NCBI GenBank assembly: GCA_021613375.1
Contig: CM038704.1
Span: forward strand, 3,542,905 to 3,606,904
Source: Megaleporinus macrocephalus
Taxonomy: Eukaryota; Chordata; Actinopteri; Characiformes; Anostomidae
Direction of reading: 5' to 3'
Length of the DNA stretch: 64,000 bases
Part shown: piece by piece, positions 33,834-45,246 of the stretch
Numbering within the stretch: the first letter of the stretch is position 1
How the letters are laid out: every line of letters starts with the position of its first letter
Translations under genes and position numbers: made by a program
The notes under the pieces: generated by a model
What the model was told of the DNA's origin: nothing
Database searches by the model: none
What the model saw: only the letters and a program-made list of their open reading frames with translations

Positions 33834-34850
33834 TCTCAGTGTATATACACTCTTACTCTGATTTCTTTCAGATCTCTCAGTGTATATACACTCTTACTCT
33901 GATTTCTTTCAGATCTCTCAGTGTATATACACTCTTACTCTGATTTCTTTCAGATCTCTCAGTGTATATACACTCTTACTCTGATTTCTTTCAGATCTCT
34001 CAGTGTATATACACTCTTACTCTGATTTCTTTCAGATCTCTCAGTGTATATACACTCTTACTCTGATTTCTTTCAGATCTCTCAGTGTATATACACTCTT
34101 ACTCTGATTTCTTTCAGATCTCTCAGTGTATGTATACTCTTACTCTGATTTCTTTCAGATCTCTCAGTGTATATATACTCTTACTCTGATTTCTTTTAGA
34201 TCTCTCAGTGTATATATACTCTTACTCTGATTTCTTTCAGATCTCTCAGTGTATATACACTCTTACTCTGATTTCTTTCAGATCTCTCAGTGTATATACA
34301 CTCTTACTCTGATTTCTTTCAGATCTCTCAGTGTATATATACTCTTACTCTGATTTCTTTCAGATCTCTCAGTGTATATATACTCTTACTCTGATTTCTT
34401 TCAGATCTCTCAGTGTATATATACTCTTACTCTGATTTCTTTCAGATCTCTCAGTGTATATATACTCTTACTCTGATTTCTTTCAGATCTCTCAGTGTAT
34501 ATATACTCTTACTCTGATTTCTTTCAGATCTCTCAGTGTATATATACTCTTACTCTGATTTCTTTCAGATCTCTCAGTGTATATATACTCTTACTCTGAT
34601 TTCTTTCAGATCTCTCAGTGTATATACACTCTTACTCTGATTTCTTTCAGATCTCTCAGTGTATATATACTCTTACTCTGATTTCTTTCAGATCTCTCAG
34701 TGTATATATACTCTTACTCTGATTTCTTTCAGATCTCTCAGTGTATATATACTCTTACTCTGATTTCTTTCAGATTACTCAGTGTATATACACTCTTACT
34801 GTGATTTCTTTCAGATCTCTCAGTGTATATATACTCTTACTCTGTTTTCT
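33834..34850. repeat. 41-bp minisatellite (about 25 copies) with splice-acceptor-like units
   Basis: The unit is TCAGTGTATATATACTCTTA followed by CTCTGATTTCTTTCAGATCT and C. Copies are almost identical, varying mainly at TATATA or TATACA. Each has a pyrimidine tract ending in CAG. It abuts the truncated right arm of foldback copy B. Confidence 0.95.
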
Positions 34851-35878
34851 CTGGGTATGTATACACTTTACTTCAGTGCACTTCACCTTAAACCACTCTG
34901 AACTAATGTGTAAGCATCTGAACAATTAGTTATTACTAAGAGTTGGTAGAATTGTCCTCTGTCTTTGGTTGACTTTGATCAAGTCACACATTATCAGTGT
35001 CACTCCGATCATTTAAAGTTGTGCAATCAAGCTGACAGACCCATTTCAGATGCTTTCGATCGCAGGCACTCATTTCTAAAGTCCCACTTCCCTCCCCTCA
35101 GAAGGTGATGAGAAACGTCAGCGGCTCACGATCCATCTTCCTTTGGCGACTCTAGCCCATCTCTTTAAATCACGGCAACGTCTCGGCCCTCGGACGCCTC
35201 TCGGCTTGTTTAGGTGAAATAATTCTTTGTCGGCTGAAAGCAGCTGTGATTATTCTCCACTCAGGTGAGGAGAGGCTAAACAGCTGCCAGATCGGTTCTC
35301 CCTGAAAGGAGGAAGGTGAAAGAGATAGATGAGGGAGGGATGAGCACTCTCAGAACACAATAACGGGCAAAGTCGGTGAGATATGACCAGGATAACACAA
35401 TAAGGCGCCGAGATTGCACGGCTGTTGTTACAGATTTGGAAGCTGTAGTTGTAAGATTGTTGTTATATTACATTTTAAGCAGGGGTTATCAACTGCAGGC
35501 CGAGGGAGCCACTCGCCCCGCACGCTTTCATATCGTCTACAGCTCCAGCTCACCCCGATTCAGGCCATGAAGGGCTTCAGTAATTAGCTTCTGAGCTACG
35601 TCTAACATCAGGTGTGCTATCGCGGGGGGAAAATATGAAACTGTGTGGCGCGCTGGGTCCCCAGGGCTGCAGCTGAGAAACCCTGCACAAGACAGATAAA
35701 GCTAGCCGACCCCAGAGTGGTTCCATTCTCAGTGGATTCGAGCAGTTACACCGCAGAAGGGACTGATGAAGGAAATGTGTTTTCGCTCTTTCCTGTCTGT
35801 CAGGGCGGCTGAGAACGACCTTAAATGCACTATTTTCTTACTAAAAAAAGGTTTTCCTCCTCCAGACATCTCACAAGA
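34851..35878. other. Single-copy-looking sequence, no gene seen
   Basis: Non-repetitive, GC moderate. It includes stretches such as 35080-35290 with enhancer-like AT/GC alternation; no exon was recognised. Confidence 0.35.
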
Positions 35879-36034
35879 ATATACACTATATTGCCAAAAG
35901 TATTCACTCACCCATCCAAATGATTGAATTCAGGTGTTACAATCACTTTCATGGCCAAATAAGTATAAAACCAAGTACCAAGCAGTCATGCAGACTGCTT
36001 CTACACACATTAGTGAAAGAATGGGTCGCCCTCA
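35879..36034 (+). mobile_element. Tc1-like element, left end
   Basis: The inverted-repeat end TACACTATATTGCCAAAAGT is matched in reverse complement at 44560-44586 by the right end of another copy. It continues to a start-like GAAAGAATGGGTCGCCCTCA, where it is interrupted by the EnSpm-like element and resumes for about 10 bp (GGAGCTCC) at 36722. The rest of the element is missing. Confidence 0.85.
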
Positions 36035-36719
36035 CACTGTAAACTCAGATAAGTTGATTGTACTTAAAGAGTTTGAGTGATTGCCTTAAAATATTTAAGT
36101 AATGCAAACTAGAGAAAATCAAATGATTTGAGTAAAATCAACTTAAATGTCAAATAGACTGGAAGTACTCGTTTGAGTTGAATACAATGAAATCTAAATT
36201 GTTTGTACTTAAAATATTTTGTAAAATCAACCCTACTGACAATTTAATTCAACTCAACATTAATCAGAATTAAAAATAGTCTCCATAAAAAGCTGATGTT
36301 TCTAACTTTAGAACTTTAGATAAGCATCAACTGCAGAACAACAGTTTTACACAGAAACACAGAAAGAACACAGAAAAAAAACAATAAAGAAGTTAAACAC
36401 AGAAAACACCAAATCTCACAGTGAAAATAGAAAAAGACTTCAAAACCTTTACAAGCTCCACTAAACAACTCAAACTAGTCCTGATTGAACTGACCAATGA
36501 GAATCTGGCAAGGTGCTACAGGGGCGTGGTCCAAGCTAAAACCTGATGTTTTAAGTTTGTTCAACTTAAAAATATTAGTGTACTCTTTTAGTGTATTCTA
36601 GTAGAATATACTAAAAAATTATTATTATATATTATTATTAAGTAATGTAATAAAACTTTTGCTTTTAAGCAATCAGTACACAAACTCTTTACACAGAAAC
36701 TAATTACGGGTTAACAGTG
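36035..36719. mobile_element. EnSpm/CACTA-like non-autonomous element, 685 bp
   Basis: Begins CACTGTAAAC and ends GGTTAACAGTG, CACTG-type inverted ends, flanked by CA on both sides (36033-36034 and 36720-36721). It is rich in AACTTAAA/TTTAAGTT words near the ends. It sits inside a Tc1 left end; removing it with one CA rejoins CCCTCA and GGAGCTCC. No transposase is seen. Confidence 0.72.
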
Positions 36720-36731
36720 CAGGAGCTCCAT

Positions 36732-36753
36732 GATATATATATATATATATATT
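36732..36753. repeat. (TA)n microsatellite
   Basis: About 11 TA dinucleotides, directly after the truncated Tc1 end. Confidence 0.9.
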
Positions 36754-37918
36754 AATACTAATAATGTTGAGAGCTCAGTTCGGCTGTTCTGGCTTTATTC
36801 TGTTGGATATTGTGTTATGTATTAGTGACATCAGCAGAACACTAATAGATCTTGACTAAACTAGCCCTGTATACAGAGTGTGAACCAAATCTTTGACTTT
36901 CGAATGGCTTAAACTGTGTGAACGCTTCATTATTTTTATTTTCATTCTTGCTTTTCTTGCTATTTTTAATTTTCATTCTTGCTTTCTTTCATTTTTGCTC
37001 ACTTGTTATGGAGTTTGACATTATCAGTCTAGTTTTATGGCCAAAACTTAAATAAGAGTTTATTATTGTTTTAGGCAGATCTGTTATAAAGTCCCTAGTG
37101 ATCTGAATCAAGCTCTGTAAATAACACAGTGCCTCCAGGCAGCACTGGGTTTCTTTTATCCAGTGATAGACAACAAGGTGACCCATAGAAATGCTTTAAT
37201 TCCATCTTACTATGACCAACATGCTCAACTGATACACTCTAATCACATAACTTCTCAAAGTTCTCCAAGTCTCTAAATGCATCGCTCATAAGTTTGATAA
37301 GCCAGAGTTAGTTAATTACCACCCAAATCACTGAACACTTGACCTCGCTGGAATTCATCTGTCAACGCTGCGGTCATGTTTAATGAGACCAACTGTGTCC
37401 TCATCCACCTCTTAAGCTTCTGTCCAAGCACCAATCACGCTGCACGCCTCTGCTCCAAGAGCATCAGTGCTGCCCAGCTCCGGGGGAATGTGTGAATGAG
37501 CTCTGGGCTGGTCAGTGCCTCCCTGGGCTGGCCTGCTCTACGTACTGTCACTGTGCCCTTGAGCAAAGCACCAGGTGAGCAGGAATATGGCCAACACTGG
37601 GACTGCAGGTATGTCCTTTGAGGACTGTAACAATGACAATTTCAACTATACAATATAGCCACTTATGTCACATCTGACCCAAAGCTGCTCTGACCGACGG
37701 TGGGACTCGAGGGCATAACAGATAATACAAATAAAGAGGGACCTGCAAGTGTTACATCAAGGACGTACAGGAGGTGGACGAAACAATGGAAACTAAATTG
37801 CAAGTAATTTTACTGTTTTCTACCTTTATTTTTGTTCAGGTGTGAAATCAGCCTGTGCTGGACTGATTGCCCACCTGCTCCTGCTAGAATTCGTCACCCT
37901 CCCACCAAAAATCGGAAA
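36754..37918. other. Intergenic, no gene seen
   Basis: Non-repetitive, with frames under 70 codons lacking any domain. Confidence 0.4.
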
Positions 37919-37939
37919 CATAGGGTCCAGTTAGAGGCA

Positions 37940-39332
37940 GGGCTGGACAGGAAATTGGCCCTGGCACTTTTGGCTTAGACCAGCCCGTCATAATTAGCAG
38001 AGCACAGCCGACCAGTACTTTATGTATGTGTTCTGCGAAGGTATGTATTTTACTATTATCATATAATAATTATCAAATAATAACAGCATCATATTTTAAA
38101 AAATACTACTTTTTGCCTTATTAGAAATTTACAGTGAATCATTACTTTAGAAGCCTATCAAATAACCATTGTGGAAAACAAATATGTAAATTTACACATA
38201 CTGTAGTTCCAGCACTTTAGTCTACTCATATGTATTTACTGGATTTTTCTGATACAGCAGCTAAATTCTAATTCCTCAGGTTAAAAGATGCTCCCTTCTT
38301 TAAAAAGCTATAACCTGCATTTAGATCAGACTAAAAACAGACAGGGCTGCTTTGTGAACTCATGCAACACATCAGCATTTAACACTGTCTTACTGTGGAC
38401 ATACCTTTTACTAATAATACTTTTATACACTTACTTTAGTAAAACTTAAATTACAAAGCTTTTACTTCATTGATCAGTTTTAAGATCTGTTATTTTACTT
38501 GTTTTTTTAAAACATGTTGAACTGCAGCATAGAGGCTACAAATTCAAACTACTGCAGCTTTTCAACACCCCTTTAACCTAAATATCTAAAACGCTATGAT
38601 GTAGCCTAAACTGGACACTTGCTGCTCATTCAGAACTTCTCAGCCCTGACCGTTTACTATTTTATCAGAAGAAGGTGTCGTACGTGGCTGCCAGAATTTG
38701 AAAAGTACGTAAAAACTAATAAATACTGATACTAATCAATCGACACTGCTCTTCATTCTCGTGTAACAGAGCTAACGTTCATCACCTCCAAGTCCCTGTG
38801 TTATCCTAACGTTACCACCTGCTTACGTACTACACTCTCCCGCTCAGTCTGTCCCTCGGGTTCCCTTTCAAAAGCCTGAGTCTCTGGCTGCTCCTCTCTC
38901 TGCCCGCTGCTGCTGTCTTCACCTACAACCTGCTGAGGTGAGGAGGTGTGGAGGCTACAGCAGAGAACATGATCCTTACACATTTTGCAGCATCTACAGT
39001 GACACTCCTCAATCTCTTCACACGTAACTTCTCCGCTCCCCCTTTCTGCCGCTTCAGTTTCTCCATGTTGCCTCTCCTTTAACACACACTCAACACTGAA
39101 ACTAGCCAGAGTTACAGCAGACCACGCAGAGAAAGAGTAGGGCCGCTTTCGTCCTATATCCTGATTGGTTCAGTCCACTGTCTATATTGAAGATGGGCCA
39201 ATGGGCCGCCCCCTCTAAATTGTGGGCCGATCTCCTAAAAAAAAAGAGAAGAAAAAAAAAATCCAACAGCATCGGCCCCTGAGGACTGTCAGCCCACCGG
39301 GCAAAAGCTCATCAGATTACCAGTCCAGCCCT
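37940..39332 (-). mobile_element. hAT element inserted in another hAT, about 1.39 kb
   Basis: The ends CAGGGCTGGACAGG and, in reverse complement, TAGGGCTGGACTGG match. They are flanked by GTTAGAGG on the left and GTCAGAGG on the right (7 of 8 bases), the 8-bp target duplication expected of hAT. It carries a transposase N-terminal remnant on the minus strand, so the catalytic part has been lost. Confidence 0.78.
38923..39066 (-). pseudogene. hAT transposase N-terminal remnant
   Basis: The minus-strand frame starting at the ATG at 39066 runs 47 codons to a TAG at 38923. It contains QKGGAEKLRVKRLRSV followed by DAAKCVRIM. From memory, this resembles the basic start of fish hAT-family proteins with a TTF- or MYM-type zinc finger, where a GGAEKxR block precedes a DAAKC block. 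The zinc finger, catalytic core and dimerisation domain are absent. A longer minus frame (38801-39085) overlaps in another phase and matches nothing I know. Confidence rests on the short motif and on its location inside a hAT with target duplication. Confidence 0.5.
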
Positions 39333-40109
39333 AGTCAGAGGAGATTTCCTCAGGCCAAGGTTCGGACCATCATCATCTCTAACGTGTGTTCTGATTCAGT
39401 GGTGTATCCTGTTTACTGAAGTAGTCTAGTATCAGCATCTTATACCATCAACTACTGAAACACCAACACACCACACATACCGTTCAGTATATTTCAGTAT
39501 ATTTACTGTTTAAATACTGAACTGAATGAATTATTTATAAACTTCTAATAAATGTTTTTTACTTATTCAATAAAAACAACAGCTACATTAAACAAACAGA
39601 ACACTTTTGAAAAAAGTGCATCTTAAAGTGTTTATTTATAGAGAAAGTAAATAAACGTGTGTCTTCTTGTTAACTCAGGTTCTCAGATGAACATGTTGGT
39701 TGTACAGAGCGGTTTTCTCCAGAACTAGACGAGCAGGTCTATTCCAGAACCGTTCCTGTTAAACACTCTCTGTTCACTTTTCTGTTTTTAGAGCTCCTTA
39801 TTCTTTCTGACTCGCTTTAGTCTCCTCCTGCTGCTCCTCGCCTCATACCTCGCCTGTGTGCACACCGCACGCCCCAGTGTGCACAGATCTGATTGGTTGG
39901 GGAGCCTTCTGTGATCTTACAGCGCACATGATTGGTCTCTGAGTTCACTGCGCCGTAAAGCCCGTATACCGTAAAGACTAGAAAAGCTCCACCACTTAAA
40001 ATAAACACAGTCCAAATTAAATCATTCTCAATAGTTTATCAGTTTGGGTCCGCACCGGACAATGTCTGGGTCCGGACCCGGACTGCGGTCCACCTATTAG
40101 TGACCCCTG

Positions 40110-40442
40110 ATTTAGACCAATATTTGGCCCTCTCTTCACAAACATGTTTTCCCCCTGAAAAAATCAGGACTGTTATTCACTGCTGTATGTCCGACTGGCC
40201 GTTAGTGGGCGTAGTTGTGGTGTAATAGCCATTCTTTACTGCGCTCTCCACAGCTGAAGCCGACTGGACATCTTAAACTGGGTTTATACTAGAAGCATTG
40301 TAAGTGCCTGCATGCTGGCCCAACACACAATCAGAACTCAACAGTGAACTCGACATTGACTGTCTGCACTGGGCTACATTTAAAATTAGTAAAACTGATT
40401 TGCTTACCTGTTTCATTCATCTGTGGAATTGTTCTTTGTGTA
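40110..40442. other. Intergenic, no gene seen
   Basis: Non-repetitive at this resolution. Confidence 0.4.
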
Positions 40443-40875
40443 CACTACTGTGCAAAAGTCTGAGGCACCTAAGCTGATAGGTGTTTAAAAGCCTTTATCT
40501 GATCAATAAGTGTATTTACACCAGTACGAACAGCAGATCTGATTAGAACAGATGTAAATAATCATACATACAATACAAAGTAACATGAATATGTTATTGT
40601 GAGAGAAGTAGATCAGATCTTGAGCTCCAGTTGGAAGAACTAAGTTAGGTTCCAGATTTCTCCTGGACGCCCCAGACATTGTATGAATGTATTCAGTTCC
40701 TTCAGCAGAAATCTTGATTTAGCTTAATGAAGTACTGAGCAGTCAAAGCAGGTATTAGATGAGAACTGATAATAATACTGGGTTGTTTCCACAAGGAGAA
40801 GCTTGTAAAGGGTTAAATAAACACAAAGCTCTACTTACTCTATTGATACTGTTTAATATTTTAAATAATAAAGTG
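40443..40875 (+). mobile_element. Tc1-like element fragment (ACTGTGCAAAAGTC type end)
   Basis: Begins with ACTACTGTGCAAAAGTCTGA, an inverted-repeat end seen in many fish Tc1-like elements. The body matches 32290-32702 in reverse complement. It ends where the Tc1 right end at 40876 begins. No transposase frame is visible. Confidence 0.65.
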
Positions 40876-41022
40876 TCCTAAACCGTGTGGAGAGCCTTCC
40901 CAGAAGAACTGAAGCTGTTATAGCTGCAAAGGTTGGGCCGACATCATATTAAACCCTATGGATTAAGAATGTGACATCACTCAAGTTCACATGCGTGTGA
41001 AGGCAGACCAGTGAATACTTTA
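40876..41022 (+). mobile_element. Tc1-like right-end fragment
   Basis: Nearly identical to 44429-44570 (shared AACCGTGTGGAGAGCCTTCC and AAACCCTATGGATTAAGAAT). This is the transposase C-terminal codons and 3' region of the same Tc1 lineage as 43815-44586. Confidence 0.85.
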
Positions 41023-41404
41023 TATAAAAGAGTTTTTACATAAACATCCACATTTCAGTTTGACTTCTGACTTGTTCTTCTTGTGCTGCCACACGTGTCG
41101 TTAAAATTGTGTTTTAATTTGTGAGTGACACATTAAAAAACCTTGTAAAGCTAAAATTGCAGCTCAGCTCAATTGGCCTCTGTGGAGTCTGCGTATTGCG
41201 TACTGTGAACAAGTACTAACTGTAAAATTCCTCAGCCTGCTAATCGTCCTTGAACTGAATGTAACTCTGCTCTGGAGCAGCTGTTTGAAATTGTGATTAA
41301 GTTATAGCCCCCATCCACAACAGCAGGGGGCCAGCAAAGTTACTGCTGATCCCTCTCATCCTGGACATCACCTCTTCTAGGCACGCTCCTCTGGAAGCCG
41401 ATGT
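41023..41404. other. Intergenic, no gene seen
   Basis: Non-repetitive. Confidence 0.4.
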
Positions 41405-42712
41405 TAAGATGAGGTTAAGGTTAGATATAGGTTTGGATACTGAGGTTAAGGTTAGATTTTGGGTTAAATACTGAACTTAAAGTTAGTGTTAGGTTTACAT
41501 ACTAAAGTTAAGGTTAGTGTTAGGTTTGGATACTGAGGTTAAGGTTTAGGTTTGGATACTGAGGTTAAGGTTTAGGTTTGGATACTTAGGGTAAGGTTAA
41601 GTTTAAGTTTGGATACTGAGGTTAGGGTTAGGTTTAGGTTTGGACACTGCAGGGTAAGGTTGGGTTTAGGTTTAGATACGGAGGTTAAGGTTAGATTTAG
41701 GTTTGGATACTGAGGTTCAGTTTAGGTGTAGGTTTGGATACTGAGGTTAAGGTTAGGTTTAGATTTGGATACTGAGGTTAAGGTTAGGTTTAGGCTTGAA
41801 TACTGATGTTAAGGTTAGGTTTAGGTTCAGATACTATGGTTAGTGTTATGTTTAGGTTTGGATACTGAGGTTAAGGTTAGGTTTAGGTTTGGGCACTGCA
41901 GGGTAAGGTTAAGTTTAAGTTTGGAAACTGAGGTTAGGGTTAGGTTTAGGTTTGGACACTGCAGGGTAAGGTTGGGTTTAGGTTTGGATACTAAGGTTAA
42001 GGTTAGGTTTAGGTTTGGAGACTGAGGTTAAGTTTAGGTTTAGATACTGAGGTTAAGGTTAGATTTAGGTTTGGATACTGAGGTTCAGTTTAGGTGTAGG
42101 TTTGGATACTAAGGTTAAGGTTAGGTTTAGATTTGGATACTGAGGTTAAGGTTAGGTTTAGGCTTGAATACTGATGTTAAGGTTAGGTTTAGGTTCAGAT
42201 ACTATGGTTAGTGTTATGTTTAGGTTTGGATACTGAGGTTAAGGTTAGGTTTAGGTTTGGGCACTGCAGGGTAAGGTTAAGTTTGGAAACTGAGGTTAGG
42301 GTTAGGTTTAGGTTTGGACACTGCAGGGTAAGGTTGGGTTTAGGTTTGGATACTAAGGTTAAGGTTAGGTTTAGGTTTGGCGACTGAGGTTAAGTTTAGG
42401 TTTAGATACTGAGGTTAAGGTTAGATTTAGGTTTGGATACTGAGGTTCAGTTTAGGTGTAGGTTTGGATACTGAGGTTAAGGTTAGGTTTAGATTTGGAT
42501 ACTGAGGTTAAGGTTAGGTTTAGGCTTGAATACTGATGTTAAGGTTAGGTTTAGGTTCAGATACTATGGTTAGTGTTATGTTTAGGTTTGGATACTGAGG
42601 TTAAGGTTAGGTTTAGGTTTGGATACTGAGGTTAAGGTTTAGGTTTGGATACTATAGTAAAGGTTAGGTTTAGGTTCAGTTACTGAGATTAAGGTTAGGT
42701 TAAGGTTTGGAT
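41405..42712. repeat. 31-bp telomere-like minisatellite with ~365-bp higher-order repeat
   Basis: The unit is GGTTAAGGTTAGGTTTAGGT plus TTGGATACTGA, about 42 copies. The marker ACTATGGTTAGTGTTATG recurs at 41833, 42201 and 42563, spaced 368 and 362 bases, showing a higher-order unit. GGTTAGGGTTAGG occurs inside some units, but this is not a true TTAGGG array. Confidence 0.92.
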
Positions 42713-43448
42713 ACAATCCTGGTGGCTTTTTTTAGATGCGTAGTGTGCCTCATCATGATTAACTGAGTGTGAGTATTGTATGTAACACATTAACACATTT
42801 GAAAAAAAATCTTTTAGGGGCCAAATTTAACGATTTAAGACAACTTTGATTAATCAGATTAATCTGAACTACATACAGCACTATTTAATTGCGTGACAAC
42901 CTCAATTTAAACTGGATTTAAGTACAACTTAATGGTAATAAATATTTCTGAAGACTAACATCAAACAAGAAAAAGCTACAAATGATCATTCCTCCTTATT
43001 CTCTCTGACCTCTCTGCAGTTTGAGCTAACACTGACCAGTGACAGCTCTGCGGTTGTACATCACCGTACCTGAGCTCCAACTGCAGGCCTGCAGTTCTTT
43101 CTGGCTGAAGTCTTCAAACAGCTGGAGCATCAATAAGCACCACCATTCCCCTGTAAAACCTTGGATCCGCTCACATATTCTCTTTGTGTTCTTCACACTC
43201 AAACCTCAGTGGTCTGGAAATGGAGGGACCCAGACTTTACAAAGATGTGAAAGCTATAGCGAGCCTCCCCTGCTGCGGAGCGTGAGCCAGTGTCACAGTA
43301 ATGATGTGGCTGCTAGAGCATAGCTGGAGACGCCAAGGCTGCATATACACAGTCCATGGGTGACTTTGTGTTTGTTGCAGTATAACAACTGTTATGTTAC
43401 TGCTTTGTTCTCATTGAAGCAAACATCATTAACATACCAACACATTTA
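42713..43448. other. Intergenic, no gene seen
   Basis: AT-rich up to about 42980, then moderate GC. The 94-codon plus frame at 43039-43323 has no domain. Confidence 0.4.
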
Positions 43449-43814
43449 CAGACACTAGCAGTCAAAGGTTTGGGCACACCTACCCAGGTTCTTCTTATCT
43501 GTACTATATTAATAGTAATAATATTAGTGAATAACTATGAAGAGATCAGAACTATAGAATAGTCGGTATGGAATTATTCCTGGAGCAGAATAAAACATCT
43601 GGTTGTGTTTAAAGAATGTTTAGAGGGTCTTTTAGAAATGAGCTAATTTGCTCTGATGCAGGTTTACATACTTTGAACATTCTGACCAGCAGCTTCATGA
43701 GGAGCCACATGAGCTGCTTCTCTAACAGGACTGAAGAAGATAGTGTAGATGCTGAGATCTTGTTCTGCTAAAGAGGTTTGGAGGTTATAAAGGTCTTATA
43801 TACAAAACATAATG
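43449..43814 (+). mobile_element. Tc1-like end fragment (GTCAAAGGTTTGGGCACACC)
   Basis: The phrase at 43461-43480 resembles inverted-repeat ends of a fish Tc1-like family. No matching right end was found; it runs into a different Tc1 remnant. Confidence 0.5.
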
Positions 43815-44586
43815 TGGCCTTCAGATCAGCTCAAGAACAGTGCATAGAGAGCTTCATGGATTGGGTTTCCATGGCAGCTGCATCCGAGCCTCACATCACC
43901 AAGCAATGCAATGCAAAGCGTCGGATGCAGTGGTGTTAAGCAAGCCACAGCTGGACTCTAGAGCAGTGGAGACGTGTTCTCTGGAGTGACCAATCAGGCT
44001 TCTCCGTCTGGCAGACTGATGGATGAGTCTGGGTTTGGCGGTTGCCGGGAGAACGGCACTTGTCTGACAGCATTGTGCAGAGTATAAAGTTTGGTGGAGG
44101 GGGGATAATGGTGTGGGGTTGTTGTTCAGGAGTTCCAGTGAAAATGAACTCTTAATGCTTTGGCAGACCAAGAGATTCTGGACAATTTTATGCTCCCAAC
44201 TTTGTGGTGACAGTTTGGGGACGGCCCCTTCCTGTTCCAACATGACTGCCCACCAGTGCACAAACAGCTCCATAAAGACATGGAGGAGCGAGTTTGGTGT
44301 GGAAGAACTTGACTGTCCTGCACAGAGTCCTGACCTCAACCTGATAGAAATCTTTGGGAATTAGAGCAGAGACTGCGAGCCAGACCTTCTCGTCCAATAT
44401 CAGTGTCTGACCCATAAACACACTCCTAAACCGTGTGGAGAGCCTTCCCAGAAAAGCTGAAGCTGTTATAGCTGCAAAGGTTGGGCTGACATCATATTAA
44501 ACCCTATGGATTAAGAATGGGACGTCACTCAAGTTCATAATCGTGTGAAGGCAGATGAGTGAACACTTTTGGCAATATAGTGTATA
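43815..44586 (+). pseudogene. Tc1-like transposase pseudogene, 5'-truncated, with right end
   Basis: The plus strand carries most of the catalytic part of a Tc1 transposase. Segments resembling [31 protein letters not shown] and CSNMTAHQCTNSSIKTW (around the second Asp, read out of phase) are followed by AQSPDLNLIEIFGN (the catalytic Glu motif) in the frame at 44113-44364. Several one- and two-base losses change frame and stops interrupt, so no full product is possible. The paired N-terminal DNA-binding domains are missing. The right inverted repeat (TTTTGGCAATATAGTGTATA) closes the element and matches the left end at 35.88 kb. A large minus-strand frame over it is a shadow. Confidence 0.88.
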
Positions 44587-45246
44587 TATAGTCACTGGGA
44601 TTGGTCAGTCTAAACAGGCCGTAGGTGTGAGTGAGTGTGTTGGCCATGCGATAGCCTGGTAACCTGTCCATGGTGTACCCTGCCTTGGCCTGATCACGCT
44701 GGTATTGACTGGATGGATGGATGGTAGTGTATATCCAACTATTCATCAATAGCCCCACCCACTGTCATTATAATCTATAAGTCTGGACAGTATTTTACCA
44801 ACCAATTAAATCAACACTCACAAAGAGACAGCCCCAAAACATCCACACAGTGTTTTTAACTGAGTTATTAAGAGCACTGGCTTAAAAATGTGCTTCGATA
44901 ACACTGTATATCATATTTTATGAATCCTGTTTGATCTTTATGTACACAAAACATTTTCTATGAGCTTAAATCTTTGCAAAGCTCTTGAGAAGCGTAGTCA
45001 TTATAAAGGGCGGGAACTAAAGCTGCCAGTTTGATCTTTTTCTTTTAGGTTGCTTAGAAACCTAGTCACTGCATTGGTCTCTCGTGTAAACATGCTGTAT
45101 GAAAGCAAAATTATTTTTTTCTTAAATGTATTAATTGGATAATTCAGTGGTTTGGATGTGATTCCTGTCAGGCAGAGAAATTGACAGACTCTGATTTGGT
45201 TACTGTGATGGAAACCAGGGGTCTACAAAACAAATACAATGAACCT
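44587..45246. other. Intergenic, no gene seen
   Basis: Non-repetitive. The minus frame at 44525-44758 overlaps the Tc1 right end and is spurious. Confidence 0.4.

Larger units (their letters stand above)
37919..40109 (+). mobile_element. hAT-like host element, interrupted
   Basis: The piece TAGGGTCCAGTTAGAGG (37923-37939) and the sequence from 39341 (GATTTCCTCAGGCC, GGACCATCATCATCTC) together match the fragment at 15.3 kb, with another hAT inserted between. The right end near 40075-40109 (GTCCACCTATTAGTGACCCC, then TG) is of the CAGGGGTC type when reverse-complemented. The true left end is not visible, so the full extent is uncertain. Confidence 0.55.

Noticed and set aside
41405..42712. True interstitial telomere (TTAGGG)n
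   Set aside because: Only isolated GGTTAGGGTTAGG words occur; the period is 31 bp, not 6.
43896..44339. 147-codon minus frame
   Set aside because: It lies antisense to a plus-strand Tc1 transposase remnant whose catalytic motifs are recognisable; it is a shadow.
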